A stretch of DNA of 64,000 nt from Stackebrandtia endophytica (GCF_006716355.1 NZ_VFOW01000001.1:2976001-3040000); one strand, 5' to 3'. Shown: positions 52,714 through 62,355, numbered from the stretch's first letter. The notes: generated by a model not told the origin, from the letters alone. Program-made: numbers and translations.

Positions 52714-53562
52714 TCAGCGCTGTTGTGGGTAACCGGGGTGCTGTGGTGGGGGCTGGTTGAACGGCGGTTGGCCGACCGGTGCCTGGCCGAATGGCGGCTG
52801 CTGGGTTGGCGGCTGGTTGAACTGTTGCGGTGGCATCGGGTGGCCGCCGGGCGGCATGCCCGGGCCCGGTGCCTGTGGCGGCTTGTTGGAGCCGGCGATG
52901 CTGCCGCGTAGTTTCGTGAGGCCGAAGACCGTGTAGTTGAGCGCGATGGCGGCGGCCAGAAAACCCGCCGTGTAGGGCAGGAACGTCGGTTTCTCCGCCG
53001 AGAGCATTCCGCCGTAGATCGATCCGGCTTTGCCGACCATGTTGATGTAGATCATGTAGCCGAGGGCGATGAAGATCCAGGTGAGTGGCTGCCAGGCCTT
53101 CGCGCGCAGTTGGGCGCGCCCCACGAAGATGAAGTCCGCGGTGACGAGCAACGGGGTGATGAGGTGCTCGAACAGGAATCCGGTCTGGTCGAGGGCGCCG
53201 CCGTCGAGGATGAAGATCGACACGATGCAGATCAGGAGCATCATGGAGGTCAATGCGCCGCGCAGGTAGGTGATCGCCGGTTCGATCCGGTGCCCGCCAG
53301 GGATGACGACCGTGATCGCGATGATCGCGAAACAGATCGCCGCGATCAGGCTTCCCGACTGGCTGAGGAAGTGGAGCTTGTCCCAACCGCGAACGGGGTC
53401 GTAGGCGATGAGGTAGACGCCGTAGAAGGCACTTGCGGCGACGACGAGTCGCCAGAGCGCGGTGCCGATTCTGGCCAGTGGATGGGGGGCGGCCGACGGG
53501 GAGGGGGCGGTCATCGGTGGGGGCGGAATCGGGGGTGGGGCTGTCGGCGGCGGGGGATACAC
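52714..53562 (-). CDS. Pr6Pr-like integral membrane protein with proline-rich ends
   Basis: 282 residues. The first 22 are almost all Pro/Ala, followed by about six membrane helices (LWRLVVAASAFYGVYLIAY; IAAICFAIIAITVVIPGG; MMLLICIVSIFILDGG; further helices to about 215). HFLSQSGSL and FEHLITPLLVTADFIFVG are reminiscent of Pr6Pr family proteins. The C-terminal 65 residues are Pro/Gln/Gly repeats (PPFGQAPVGQPPFNQPPPQ). GTG start with AGGAGAA upstream. Function unknown. Confidence 0.65.
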   Translation of the reverse strand: MYPPPPTAPPPIPPPPMTAPSPSAAPHPLARIGTALWRLVVAASAFYGVYLIAYDPVRGWDKLHFLSQSGSLIAAICFAIIAITVVIPGGHRIEPAITYLRGALTSMMLLICIVSIFILDGGALDQTGFLFEHLITPLLVTADFIFVGRAQLRAKAWQPLTWIFIALGYMIYINMVGKAGSIYGGMLSAEKPTFLPYTAGFLAAAIALNYTVFGLTKLRGSIAGSNKPPQAPGPGMPPGGHPMPPQQFNQPPTQQPPFGQAPVGQPPFNQPPPQHPGYPQQR

Positions 53563-53702
53563 AGAGTTCTCCTAGTGAGTGGACATCCATCGGTGAGCCC
53601 CATGGCGAATGCCGATTATGTGCTACTTGGTCAACCGGTGTCCATCGTCGTGCCGTCGGTGTGAGGTTTCGGGGGGTGGATCGGTGTTGGTTAGCTGGTG
53701 GC

Positions 53703-54299
53703 ATGAATGCGACGTCTTCGGTTGATCGGACCCCGAAGCGGGGCCGACTGATTGTGTGGATCAGCGTGGCGACGGTCCTGTCGGTGTCGGTGTTCGCCGT
53801 TGCGGTGGGATTCCTCGGCTCCTTCGGCGACGGGTGGGCCCGGGTGGTGGTGGTCGACGACCGGGTGGCGTTCGAACTGCGGGTTCCCGGTGGGGCGGCG
53901 ATCGATCGGGTCGAGGTGCTCGACGACGCGGAGGGTTGTGCGTTGGTGAGGTACGGATTCGATGACTACGGGCTGGTGGTGGAGGCGGTGTCCCGGTCGT
54001 GCGAGGTGACGGATCGTCAGATCATCAACGGACATCACGGCCGGTACCGGACGATGGCCGATGTTCCGGCCGCCGAGGATGTGGTCACCGTCGGCACGAA
54101 CCTGGGGGATGCGGAGATCTTCGTGCAGCAGTACGCGGAGTACACCAACCTCACATCGAAGTGGACTGAACCGGTGGCGGTGGTGACCTTCGACGTGCCG
54201 GTGGATCCGGAGTATCCGACGTTGGTGCTGCGAAGTGAGAAGGCGGGGTTGGACCGTGACGAGTTCACCGAGGTGGTGGCGGGTCTGCGAACGCCTTGA
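53703..54299 (+). CDS. Membrane-anchored extracytoplasmic protein of unknown function
   Basis: 198 residues. After a basic tail (RTPKRGR) one hydrophobic helix (LIVWISVATVLSVSVFAVAVGFLG, about 17-40) anchors the protein, with the rest outside as beta-rich sequence with two Cys (EGCALVRY, SRSCEVTD). ATG at 53703. No family was recognised. Genomic neighbours give no functional clue. Confidence 0.65.
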   Translation: MNATSSVDRTPKRGRLIVWISVATVLSVSVFAVAVGFLGSFGDGWARVVVVDDRVAFELRVPGGAAIDRVEVLDDAEGCALVRYGFDDYGLVVEAVSRSCEVTDRQIINGHHGRYRTMADVPAAEDVVTVGTNLGDAEIFVQQYAEYTNLTSKWTEPVAVVTFDVPVDPEYPTLVLRSEKAGLDRDEFTEVVAGLRTP

Positions 54300-54552
54300 C
54301 CGTCCGGTCGGTTCAGCCGCCGTCCCGGTATTCGCGGTCCGGTGTGCCCACGCGCGCTGCGCCTCCTCACGACCGTCGGGTGGACTCGCCGCTCCACAGT
54401 GTTTCAGGAACGAGCCGGCCGAGGACGTCTCCACGGTGGACCGACGCACGGTGGAATCTCGAAATGGCGGGCGTCGACGGTTGCGCGGGGTACAGTGCTG
54501 CCGGACTTGCGGGCCGCACGGGGTGGCCCGCTGATTCAGGGGGTATCGAAAC

Positions 54553-54843
54553 ATGCGTCGTGTCGCGTTTGCGATGGGTGTGTTGGCGACTGCGTTGGCG
54601 TTGGCGTTGACCGCTTCGTCGACGGCTCATGCGGCTTCGGGCCGGTTGTTGGTCAACGGCAACCTGTACAGCGATCCGAGTGGTTGCTACGACTCGCAGA
54701 ACTGGCCGTTGCGTGTGGACAATCGGACGGATCAGACGGCGGTGGTGTTCGCCCAGAGCGGCTGTCGGGGCTCGATCATCGAGACCGTGCCGCCGGGCGG
54801 GGCGGTGATCTCCGAGTTCGGGGCCAGCGTCCAGGTTGGTTGA
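54553..54843 (+). CDS. Small secreted protein, first of a related pair
   Basis: 96 residues. Sec signal: MRRVAFAMGVLATALALALTASSTAHAA, cleavage near residue 28. The mature part opens GRLLVNGNLYSDPSGCYD, shared with the next gene's GSLLINDTVYHDPSGCLK, and has a second Cys (AQSGCRG), so one disulfide is likely. No enzyme motif. It may be a structural or signalling peptide; function unknown. Confidence 0.75.
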   Translation: MRRVAFAMGVLATALALALTASSTAHAASGRLLVNGNLYSDPSGCYDSQNWPLRVDNRTDQTAVVFAQSGCRGSIIETVPPGGAVISEFGASVQVG

Positions 54844-55005
54844 CGCCGGTCGAGACCGGTGAGGACACCATGGCTTCCCGGTGCATAGGCCGTCGGGGTC
54901 GACGGGTCGGTGTGCCGACGAATCGCGAGCCGACAACCGACGGTGCCTGATCGATTACTGTGGCGTCGGAGCGCATGGTGTGCTCGACGTCGATTGGGGG
55001 AATTA

Positions 55006-55251
55006 ATGCGACGACTCACGATGGCCATCGCGGCCGTTGCCGCGGCCTCGGCGATCGCACTGGCCGTACCGGGTTCGGCTCTCGCCGCCGAGACGGCACA
55101 GGTGCCGGAGGGGTCACTGTTGATCAACGACACGGTCTATCACGATCCTTCGGGTTGTCTGAAGGACGATCCCCGGTTGAAGAAGTCCTCGTGGATCGAG
55201 AGTGAACCGATCGGAAAGGACTGTGCCGGCGCGGTGTTCCTGTTCCTATAG
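55006..55251 (+). CDS. Small secreted protein, second of a related pair
   Basis: 81 residues. The signal MRRLTMAIAAVAAASAIALA ends at about ALAAE (residue 27). The mature part has EGSLLINDTVYHDPSGCLKDD and a later Cys in IGKDCAGAVFLFL, the same Cys-pair spacing style as its partner. GGGGGAA precedes the ATG at 55006. The pair probably arose by duplication. A terminator hairpin follows. Confidence 0.72.
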   Translation: MRRLTMAIAAVAAASAIALAVPGSALAAETAQVPEGSLLINDTVYHDPSGCLKDDPRLKKSSWIESEPIGKDCAGAVFLFL

Positions 55252-55280
55252 GGAGCCCCAAGGTGTGGTCCGCCGCCGTT

Positions 55281-55312
55281 GGGAGCACACCGGTTCTTCG
55301 CCGGGTGCTCCC
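55281..55312 (+). terminator. Terminator hairpin after the small secreted protein pair
   Basis: GGGAGCAC (55281-55288) pairs with GTGCTCCC (55305-55312), with further CCGG/CCGG pairing inside. Confidence 0.7.
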
Positions 55313-55320
55313 TCAGCTCG

Positions 55321-56025
55321 TCACCGTCGACGCGCACCACTGAGGACGGCGATCGCAACGCCGGTGCACCATAGGAAGACGGCGCCGTACAACGTGCGTT
55401 GCAGTAGGCCTCCGGGCAGTTCGAGCACCGGTTGCACCATGAGCAGGGCGAGGCTGAGCGCGGCGACCGCCCCGCACAGATGCGACCAGGCCGCCGTCCT
55501 CGGGCTGTCCTTCCACAATGCAGCGCCCATGAGGAACAGTGCCGGAATCTGAACCACCATCCCGGGAATCGACACGAGGACGTGCCAGGTGAAACCGAGG
55601 TCGGCGGGGATCGCGCCGGCCAACGTGTTGCTCACACCGAACACGACGAGCAGCCACATCGCGGCGGTCACCCGCCGCCCCCGCGGAAACTGGGAACGCA
55701 GTAGGAGGGCACCCGCCGCCGTCATGGTGCCCGAGACCGACATGGTCCAGTTCATGAGCATGTGACGTGGTGAGCAGATCGCCCGGTCCGCCAGTGGGTA
55801 GGTGTCGATCCCGCAGGTGGTGATACCGAGATCGCTCATCGGCTGGAGCAGCGGGTCGTACGGTTGGGTCACCGCGTTTCCCACGATCACCTCGATGCCG
55901 AAGTAGGCGATCTGCGGCAACCAGGCGACGGCTCCGACGATCGCGGCCGACTTCCACCCCCGCAGGCGCCATGCCGCCGTCAGCGCGACCACCCCTGTCA
56001 CGCCCATCAACAGATACGGCACCAT
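55321..56025 (-). CDS. DUF998-type membrane protein
   Basis: 234 residues with about six transmembrane helices, for example LLMGVTGVVALTAAWRL at the start and LYGAVFLWCTGVAIAVL at the end. The first extracellular loop has QPYDPLLQPMSDLGITTCG, the DUF998 hallmark (P-x-x-SxxG). The family is found in many actinobacteria without a known role. ATG at 56025. Confidence 0.75.
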   Translation of the reverse strand: MVPYLLMGVTGVVALTAAWRLRGWKSAAIVGAVAWLPQIAYFGIEVIVGNAVTQPYDPLLQPMSDLGITTCGIDTYPLADRAICSPRHMLMNWTMSVSGTMTAAGALLLRSQFPRGRRVTAAMWLLVVFGVSNTLAGAIPADLGFTWHVLVSIPGMVVQIPALFLMGAALWKDSPRTAAWSHLCGAVAALSLALLMVQPVLELPGGLLQRTLYGAVFLWCTGVAIAVLSGARRR

Positions 56026-56295
56026 CGTCCGCGACCTCCATGTCCGTCGGTGAAGACGACATCCATGCTGGAGCAGACGGCGGTCCGATACCTCGTTCGG
56101 TGGGACGAAGTGTCTCTACGCCAGGGGAAATACGGTGATACATCGTTGGGGGTACGGCGCGGGCACGGTGGTACGACCATCGGCCGGTTCGGCAGGACTG
56201 TTGCACCGCCCGGGAGCGGGAACCTCGAACGGGGGGAATTCGAGGGGAATCCATCCTCGGACGGGGCTATCCAACACTGCTTGGGAAACAGAAAA

Positions 56296-56333
56296 CCCCT
56301 GGTCAGAATCCTTGTCGGACTCTGGACCAGGGG
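56296..56333 (-). terminator. Terminator after tRNA-Leu
   Basis: CCCCTGGTC (56296-56304) pairs with GACCAGGGG (56325-56333) and the stem continues inward. On the minus strand the hairpin is followed by TTTT. Confidence 0.8.
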
Positions 56334-56341
56334 CCCAATGG

Positions 56342-56424
56342 TGCGGAAGGAGGGAGTTGAACCCTCACGCCCTTTCGGGCACACGGACCTGAACCGTGCG
56401 CGTCTGCCATTCCGCCACTTCCGC
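56342..56424 (-). tRNA. tRNA-Leu (CAG anticodon)
   Basis: 83 nt with a long variable arm (class II). Acceptor GCGGAAG/CTTCCGC, anticodon loop TTCAGGT (CAG), T loop TTCAACT. CCA is not encoded. It precedes fhaA as in many actinobacteria. Confidence 0.94.
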
Positions 56425-56733
56425 GAGTGACTTACTCGAATCAACATCACGTTGTCAACGTCATGTTGGAGCGGTCAGAACTTTAGCACAGTGCCGGCCG
56501 CGCCCCTCGCGGCGGTGTACCGGTACCGCAGCGGCGGGCTTGGTCTCTCGGTTGGCGAGTATTGCGGTGACCCTTTAGGCTGACTCTGTCCTGGAATGAC
56601 CGGGAGGTCGTGAAGAAGCTGCGACGCGCGAGCGCGCGGCGCCGCCCAGTTCTGCGCGGCCCGATACCATCGTTGAGGGGCACACACGTATGCCACCGTG
56701 TTGTTTCGATGATGATTGGCGAGGAGGAATCCG
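56425..56733. other. Leader region of the fhaA-pknB operon
   Basis: 309 bp with no gene. No confident promoter or RNA structure was found; the fhaA promoter must lie here. Confidence 0.4.
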
Positions 56734-57462
56734 GTGACTGTGCTGGGACGCTTTGAGAAGCGGCTGGAGGGCCTGTTTGAGGGTGCCTTCGCGAAGATAT
56801 TCAAAGGTGTCGTGCACCCGGTCGAGATCGCCGGTGCCATGCAGCGTGAGGCGGAGTCTCACAAGGCGATACTGGCGGGCGGCCGGATTCTCGTGCCGAA
56901 CCGATACGTCATTGATCTGTCTCCTCCCGACCACGACCGCCTAGCACCATACGCGGCGGCGTTGGCTCAGGAGTTGGCGCAGTCGCAGGCCGAGCACATC
57001 GGTGAACACGGCTGGACCGTCTACGGCGATGTGATCGTCGAGATCGAGCGCGGCGAGGGCCTCGACACCGGAATGTTCCGGGTGATCGCCGAGGTTGCCG
57101 CGCAGCAGGAACAGCACGCTCACCAGGGTTACGGTGGCGGCCCGGGTTATGACGCACCCCACCAGGGACAGCCGGCTCCGCCGACGGGGCCGCGACTGGT
57201 GTCGGGTGATGGTCGGCAGTACGCGATCACCATGGGGTCGACCACCATCGGCCGTGGTGAACAGGCGCAGATCCGGCTTCCCGACGTGGGGATCTCCCGT
57301 GTGCACGTTCGGATCGACTTCGACGGCGGTCAGGTCATCGTGACCGACTTGGGGTCGACGAACGGAACCCTCGTCAACGGACAGCGGATCTCGACGATCG
57401 CGGTGCAGCCCGGCGACATGATTCAGCTCGGTACGACGTCGCTGACGTTGCAGGCCGGCTAG
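56734..57462 (+). CDS. fhaA: FHA-domain protein FhaA
   Basis: 242 residues. The N-terminal DUF3662 domain (LGRFEKRLEGLFEGAFAKIFKG; HPVEIAGAMQREAE) spans about 1-110. A Gly/Gln/Pro linker joins it to a C-terminal FHA domain with IGRGEQAQIRLPDVGISRVHVRI and DLGSTNGTLVNGQRI, which binds phospho-Thr of the kinases encoded downstream. In mycobacteria FhaA controls peptidoglycan assembly. The GTG at 56734 has GAGGAGGAA upstream; an earlier frame is not needed. Confidence 0.93.
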   Translation: MTVLGRFEKRLEGLFEGAFAKIFKGVVHPVEIAGAMQREAESHKAILAGGRILVPNRYVIDLSPPDHDRLAPYAAALAQELAQSQAEHIGEHGWTVYGDVIVEIERGEGLDTGMFRVIAEVAAQQEQHAHQGYGGGPGYDAPHQGQPAPPTGPRLVSGDGRQYAITMGSTTIGRGEQAQIRLPDVGISRVHVRIDFDGGQVIVTDLGSTNGTLVNGQRISTIAVQPGDMIQLGTTSLTLQAG

Positions 57463-57502
57463 GAACTAGACCGGATGAACTCTGACGGCGGAAGGACTGC
57501 CG

Positions 57503-57991
57503 GTGCCTGAGTTGGTATTCACGGTCGCGCGGTTCGGCCTGCTGATTCTCCTGTGGGTCTTCGTCTTCGTGGTGGCCCGCGCGATTCGACGTGACGTCTT
57601 CGCTCGACCCGGTGGCGGTCCTGCGGTGGCGACGACTCCGCCGCGTGGCACCTCCGCCAGTGCCACGCCGCGCGGTGGTGGGGCCGCGCCGGCTCCGCAG
57701 GCGGCTCGGTATCTCATCGTCACCGCGGGCGACCGGCAGGGGACGAAGATTCCGTTGGCGGGCACCCCGATTCGGATCGGTCGCTCTCCGGACTCGACCC
57801 TGGTCATCGGGGATGATTTCGCCTCCGCCCGGCATGCTCAGCTGCGTCCTCGGGACGGGCAGTGGATCTTGGAAGATTCCGGCTCGACCAATGGAACGTA
57901 TCTGGGACGCGCTAAGGTCACCGGACCAACTCCCGTCCCCCTAGGGGTGCCGATTCGCATCGGCCGAACCAGCATTGAGCTTCGCCCATGA
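57503..57991 (+). CDS. fhaB: FHA-domain membrane protein FhaB (FipA-interacting type)
   Basis: 162 residues. One N-terminal membrane helix (FTVARFGLLILLWVFVFVVARAI) is followed by a Pro/Ala/Thr linker with phosphorylatable Thr residues. The FHA domain has IRIGRSPDSTLVIGDDFASARHAQL and DSGSTNGTYLGRAKV. GTG start at 57503; the stop overlaps the pstP start (ATGA). It links the kinases to the division machinery. Confidence 0.92.
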   Translation: MPELVFTVARFGLLILLWVFVFVVARAIRRDVFARPGGGPAVATTPPRGTSASATPRGGGAAPAPQAARYLIVTAGDRQGTKIPLAGTPIRIGRSPDSTLVIGDDFASARHAQLRPRDGQWILEDSGSTNGTYLGRAKVTGPTPVPLGVPIRIGRTSIELRP

Positions 57992-59316
57992 CTTTGACAT
58001 TGCGTTATGCCGCCGTATCCGATCGAGGTCTGATTCGAAGCGGTAATCAGGACTCCGTGTACGCCGGTCCACGGCTCATCGCGGTCGCCGACGGTATGGG
58101 GGGCATGGCCGCCGGCGATCTCGCGAGCAGCATCGTGATCGGTGCACTGTCGATTTTGGACGAGGATGTTCCTCGTGGTGACCTGACCGCGGCCCTGGCG
58201 GGTGCGGTCGAGGAGGCCAACGCCCGGATTCGCGCCACTGTGGAGGAAAATCCGCAGATGGAGGGCATGGGCACCACTTTGACGGGGTTCCTGTTCTCGG
58301 GCAGCACCTTGGGGATGGTGCACATCGGCGACTCGCGCGCCTATCGGTTGCGCGGTGGTGAGCTGGTTCAGGTCACCAAGGACGACACCTACGTTCAGAT
58401 GCTGGTGGACGAGGGGCAGTTGAGCCCCGAGGACGCCGAGACCCATCCCCAGCGGTCGCTGCTGTTGCGCGCGCTGGGGTCCAACGAGGTCGAACCGACG
58501 TTCGCGTCGTTGGATGCGGTACCGGGGGACCGTTACCTGTTGTGCAGCGATGGTCTGTCCGGTGTGGTCAGTGATGAGACCATCGCCGACGTGCTGCGGC
58601 AGGTGCCCGACCCGCACGAGGCGGTGGATCGGCTGCTGCAGTTGGCGTTGCGCGGCGGTGCCCCGGACAACGTGACCGTCCTGATCGCCGACATCAGCGA
58701 CGCCGACATCATCGAAGCCGCCCCGATCGTCGCCGGCGCCGCCGCATCCGGCCGTGACGAGGCCTCCAACGCCGACCCGTCGACGGCCGCCGCGAGAGCC
58801 GCCGCGACCACGAACGGCTCCGACCACCCGCCCGTCGCCGCCGTCGAGGAACCGGTGGAGGTCGAGCCGCCCCGAAAGCGCGGCAAGGCCCGCTGGTACG
58901 TGTTGATCGCCATCCTGTTGGTGGGCATCATCGTCAGCGCCGGTTATCTGGTCTATCAGGGACAGTATTTCGTCGGTGTCGACGACAACGGCAAGGTGGC
59001 GGTCTTCCAGGGCTTCAACGGCGAGGTCGTGGGCGTGACATTGTCGAGTGTGGAGATCGCGAGCGACCGCTCCATCGAGGACCTGACCCCCGACGCGCGC
59101 CGCAAGGTCGAGGCCGGGATTCCCGCCAACGATCGCGAACACGCCATCGACATCCTCGAGAACATGACCGACTCCAGCCCCAACAACGGCAATCTGCTCG
59201 ACCTGTGCCCGCCGCCGGCGGATTCGACGAATCCGGAGAACGACGCCGCCGAGACGCCTTCACCCAGCACGTCCACCGGCCCCACGCCCGGGGTGGACTG
59301 CCGCGTGAACGAGTGA
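57988..59316 (+). CDS. pstP: PP2C-type Ser/Thr phosphatase PstP
   Basis: 442 residues. PP2C metal motifs: VSDRGLIRSGNQDSVYAG near 10, VADGMGGMAAGDLAS near 33, HIGDSRAYRLR near 111, LCSDGLSG near 185 and GAPDNVTVLIAD near 225. A linker, one membrane helix (WYVLIAILLVGIIVSAGYLVY, about 303-323) and an extracellular domain of about 115 residues follow. It reverses phosphorylation by the downstream kinases. ATG at 57988 overlaps the fhaB stop. Confidence 0.95.
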   Translation: MTLTLRYAAVSDRGLIRSGNQDSVYAGPRLIAVADGMGGMAAGDLASSIVIGALSILDEDVPRGDLTAALAGAVEEANARIRATVEENPQMEGMGTTLTGFLFSGSTLGMVHIGDSRAYRLRGGELVQVTKDDTYVQMLVDEGQLSPEDAETHPQRSLLLRALGSNEVEPTFASLDAVPGDRYLLCSDGLSGVVSDETIADVLRQVPDPHEAVDRLLQLALRGGAPDNVTVLIADISDADIIEAAPIVAGAAASGRDEASNADPSTAAARAAATTNGSDHPPVAAVEEPVEVEPPRKRGKARWYVLIAILLVGIIVSAGYLVYQGQYFVGVDDNGKVAVFQGFNGEVVGVTLSSVEIASDRSIEDLTPDARRKVEAGIPANDREHAIDILENMTDSSPNNGNLLDLCPPPADSTNPENDAAETPSPSTSTGPTPGVDCRVNE

Positions 59317-59329
59317 CCGGGGAGGGTGG

Positions 59330-60883
59330 GTGACCGCGAAGCAGGCCGCACGGGTGCCGACGCGGCGCAACATCGAACTGGCGTTGTTGCTCCTGTCGAT
59401 CCTGGTGTTGTTCGTGTTCCAGGTCGCCGTCGAGATCACCCTGCTCGGTGAACTGACCCAGACCGCGTTCGTTCTGGTCGGATTGATCGGCGCCGCACTG
59501 TTGGCGGGGCACGTACTGGTGCGGATCTTCGCGCCTTACGCCGACCCGGTGCTGCTGCCGTCCGCTGGACTGTTGACCGGTATCGGTGTGGTCTTCATCC
59601 GGCGTCTCGATCTCAGCGCACTGGAGTACGCCGGGGGTCCACTGGTCTACCCGACGCCGGCCGATCGCGCCGCGATCGGGGTGTTCAGCGACCCGGGTGG
59701 CCGCCAGCTGTTGTACCTGATCGCGTCGGTGGTCATCTTCGGCGCGTTCCTGTGGCTGGTCCGCGACCACCGGAACCTGTCGCGCTACCCGTTCATCCTC
59801 GGGCTCACCGGCATTCTGATGGCCGCGTCACCGGCGGTCATCGGTCAGACCATCAACGGTTCGAAGCTGTGGATCAACCTGGGCCCGGTCAGCATCCAGC
59901 CCAGTGAGTTCGCGAAACTGCTGCTGCTGATCTTCTTCGCCTATTACCTGGTGCGCAAGCGCGAGGTCCTGTCGCTGGCCAGTAAGAAGTTCCTGGGCAT
60001 TCCGTTCCCGAGGGCCAAAGACCTGATCCCGGTCCTGGTCGTGTGGCTGATCAGCATGCTCATCATGATCGGTATCCGCGACCTGGGTACCTCGCTGCTG
60101 TTCTTCGGAATGTTCGTGGCGATGCTGTACATCGCGACCGAACGCATCAGCTGGATCATCATCGGGTTGAGCCTGTTCACCGGTGGTGTCGTCCTGCTCT
60201 ACCCGTTCTTCTCCCACCTTCAGTTGCGGGTGGCGATCTGGCTCGACCCGTTCGCCGATCCGTACAACGACGGACGCCAGTTGGTGCAGTCGTTGATCGG
60301 GTTGGGTTCGGGTGGTCTGTTCGGTGCCGGTCCCGGTGCGGGTCAGCCGCAGCAGACCCACCCGGCCGCCAACAGTGACTTCATTCTCTCCGGTCTGGGG
60401 GAGGAACTGGGACTGTTCGGGTTGACCGCGATCCTGATGCTCTACCTGTTCCTGGTGGTGCGGGGCATGCGGGCCGGTTTGGCCGTGCGGGACTCGTTCG
60501 GCAAGCTGCTGGCCGGTGGTCTGGCCTTCAGCGTCGGGTTCCAGTTGTTCGTGGTGTTGGGCGGAGTCACCAAGTTGATTCCGTTGACCGGTCAGACCGC
60601 CCCGTACATGGCCGCGGGTGGTTCGTCGTTGTTGGCGAACTGGATTCTGTTGGCGATGTTGATCCGGGTGTCGGACGCCGGGCGGCGTCCACAGGCCGCC
60701 CCGGTCGGTCCGATCAAGATCGCTCCACCACCCCCGCCGGTGGACAATTCCCCGACTCAGGTGGTGTCGATTCCGGGCCGGTCGCAGGGGGCCGAAGGTT
60801 CGACCGGGGCGCACCCCACCCGACCCTCCCCCGGGGAGCCCTATCCGCCGTCGCCGTCCACCACTCCTGAGGTGAAGCCGTGA
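59330..60883 (+). CDS. rodA: SEDS-family peptidoglycan glycosyltransferase RodA/FtsW
   Basis: 517 residues with about 11-12 membrane helices. The conserved loop SKLWINLGPVSIQPSEFAKL is near 168 and FILSGLGEELGLFG near 348, both typical of SEDS polymerases; the catalytic Asp is likely in IRDLGTSLLFF. The last 65 residues are a Pro-rich cytoplasmic tail. It polymerises glycan strands with the PBP encoded next. GTG start; the stop overlaps the pbpA start. Confidence 0.95.
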   Translation: MTAKQAARVPTRRNIELALLLLSILVLFVFQVAVEITLLGELTQTAFVLVGLIGAALLAGHVLVRIFAPYADPVLLPSAGLLTGIGVVFIRRLDLSALEYAGGPLVYPTPADRAAIGVFSDPGGRQLLYLIASVVIFGAFLWLVRDHRNLSRYPFILGLTGILMAASPAVIGQTINGSKLWINLGPVSIQPSEFAKLLLLIFFAYYLVRKREVLSLASKKFLGIPFPRAKDLIPVLVVWLISMLIMIGIRDLGTSLLFFGMFVAMLYIATERISWIIIGLSLFTGGVVLLYPFFSHLQLRVAIWLDPFADPYNDGRQLVQSLIGLGSGGLFGAGPGAGQPQQTHPAANSDFILSGLGEELGLFGLTAILMLYLFLVVRGMRAGLAVRDSFGKLLAGGLAFSVGFQLFVVLGGVTKLIPLTGQTAPYMAAGGSSLLANWILLAMLIRVSDAGRRPQAAPVGPIKIAPPPPPVDNSPTQVVSIPGRSQGAEGSTGAHPTRPSPGEPYPPSPSTTPEVKP

Positions 60884-62355
60884 ATGCGCCGCTGCGTCGC
60901 GTCACAATCGTCGTGGTTGTGCTGTTCGCTCTGTTGTTCATCAATCTGAACTGGGTGCAGTTCGCTCAGAACGACTTCTACGAGAACAACGCCTACAACA
61001 ACCGGGTGACCATCGCGGAGTATTCGCGGCCGCGCGGTTCGATCCTGGCCGGTGGGAAGACGTTGGCCGACAGTGTTCCGGCCGAGGGTGACGACGTGTA
61101 CAAGTATCAGCGGCAATACCCGCTGAACGAGCCGTTCGCCCACCTCACCGGCTACCAGTCGTTGATCTACGGTGACGGCGGGCTGGAGAGCGTCTACAAC
61201 GGGATCCTGTCCGGCTCCGATCCGCGCCTGTTCGTCGACCGGCTCAGCGAGATGTTCACCGGCACCCAGGTCAGTGGCGGAAACGTGTTGTTGACGATCG
61301 ACCCGGACCTGCAGGTGGCGGCCTGGGACGCGATTCGCGGTCTCAAGGACGGCCAGGTCGGTGCCGCGGTGGTCGTGGATCCCCGCACCGGCCAGATCCT
61401 CGCGCAGGTCTCGACGCCGTCGTTCGACCCGAATCCGTTGGCCAGTCAGGTTCCCGGTGAATCACAGGCTGCCTGGGACAGCTACACGGGTGAGGACAGC
61501 GGCAACCCGATGTTGGATCGCAGTACCGGTGAGGTGTATCCGCCCGGTTCCACGATGAAGATCGTGGTCGCGGCGGCCGCGTTGGCCGCGGGCATGACCC
61601 CCGACACGAAGATCCCCTCCGGCAACGAGTACAAGGCGCCGAACGCGGGAACCACGATCACCAACGCCGCCGATCAGTGTCCGGAACAGGAGTTGACGCT
61701 TCAGGAGGCGTTGACCCGGTCGTGCAACACCTCGTTCGCGCGATTGTGCGTGGAGGAGCTGGGCGCCGACGCGGTGGCCCGGATGGCCGAGTCGTTCGGT
61801 TTCGGTGATCGGTTCACCACTCCGTTGGGCGTTGCGGCCAGCAGCTATGGTGACCTGTCCGATCCCGCGTATCTGGCGCAGGCGTGCATCGGTCAGCACG
61901 ACGTGCGGACGACGGTGATGCAGAACGCGCTGGTATCGGCGGCGATCGCCAACGGGGGGACGATGATGTCCCCGCAGTTGATCGAGAAGATTCAGGCACC
62001 CGACCAGACCACATTGGAACTGGGGCCCGAGGACAAGTACGGTGATGTCGTCAGCGGTTCGATCGCCGCGGATCTGCGCAAGATGATGGAAAGCGTCGTC
62101 GAGAGCGGCACCGGTACCGGTGGCAGCGCCCGAGTCGACGGGTACACCGTCGGCGGAAAGACCGGAACCGCGCAACGTGGCACCGACGATCAGGGAGTCG
62201 ACCTGCCCGAGCACGGTTGGTTCACCGGTTACGGCTTTGATTCCAACGGGGAACCGGCAGTCGCGGTGTCGGTCTTCCTGTCCAGCGCCGGAAATGGCGG
62301 CAGCAATGCCGCCACCCAGATCGCCGGTGACCTGATGAGGATGGTGCTGCAATGA
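60880..62355 (+). CDS. pbpA: Class B penicillin-binding protein PbpA
   Basis: 491 residues. One N-terminal membrane helix (TIVVVVLFALLFINLNWVQF), then a dimerisation domain, then the transpeptidase: the SxxK motif in YPPGSTMKIVVA near 225, the SxN motif in TRSCNTSFARL near 285, and KTG in VGGKTGTAQRG near 428. It cross-links peptidoglycan made by the SEDS partner. It begins with GTG at 60880 overlapping rodA. Confidence 0.95.
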   Translation: MNAPLRRVTIVVVVLFALLFINLNWVQFAQNDFYENNAYNNRVTIAEYSRPRGSILAGGKTLADSVPAEGDDVYKYQRQYPLNEPFAHLTGYQSLIYGDGGLESVYNGILSGSDPRLFVDRLSEMFTGTQVSGGNVLLTIDPDLQVAAWDAIRGLKDGQVGAAVVVDPRTGQILAQVSTPSFDPNPLASQVPGESQAAWDSYTGEDSGNPMLDRSTGEVYPPGSTMKIVVAAAALAAGMTPDTKIPSGNEYKAPNAGTTITNAADQCPEQELTLQEALTRSCNTSFARLCVEELGADAVARMAESFGFGDRFTTPLGVAASSYGDLSDPAYLAQACIGQHDVRTTVMQNALVSAAIANGGTMMSPQLIEKIQAPDQTTLELGPEDKYGDVVSGSIAADLRKMMESVVESGTGTGGSARVDGYTVGGKTGTAQRGTDDQGVDLPEHGWFTGYGFDSNGEPAVAVSVFLSSAGNGGSNAATQIAGDLMRMVLQ

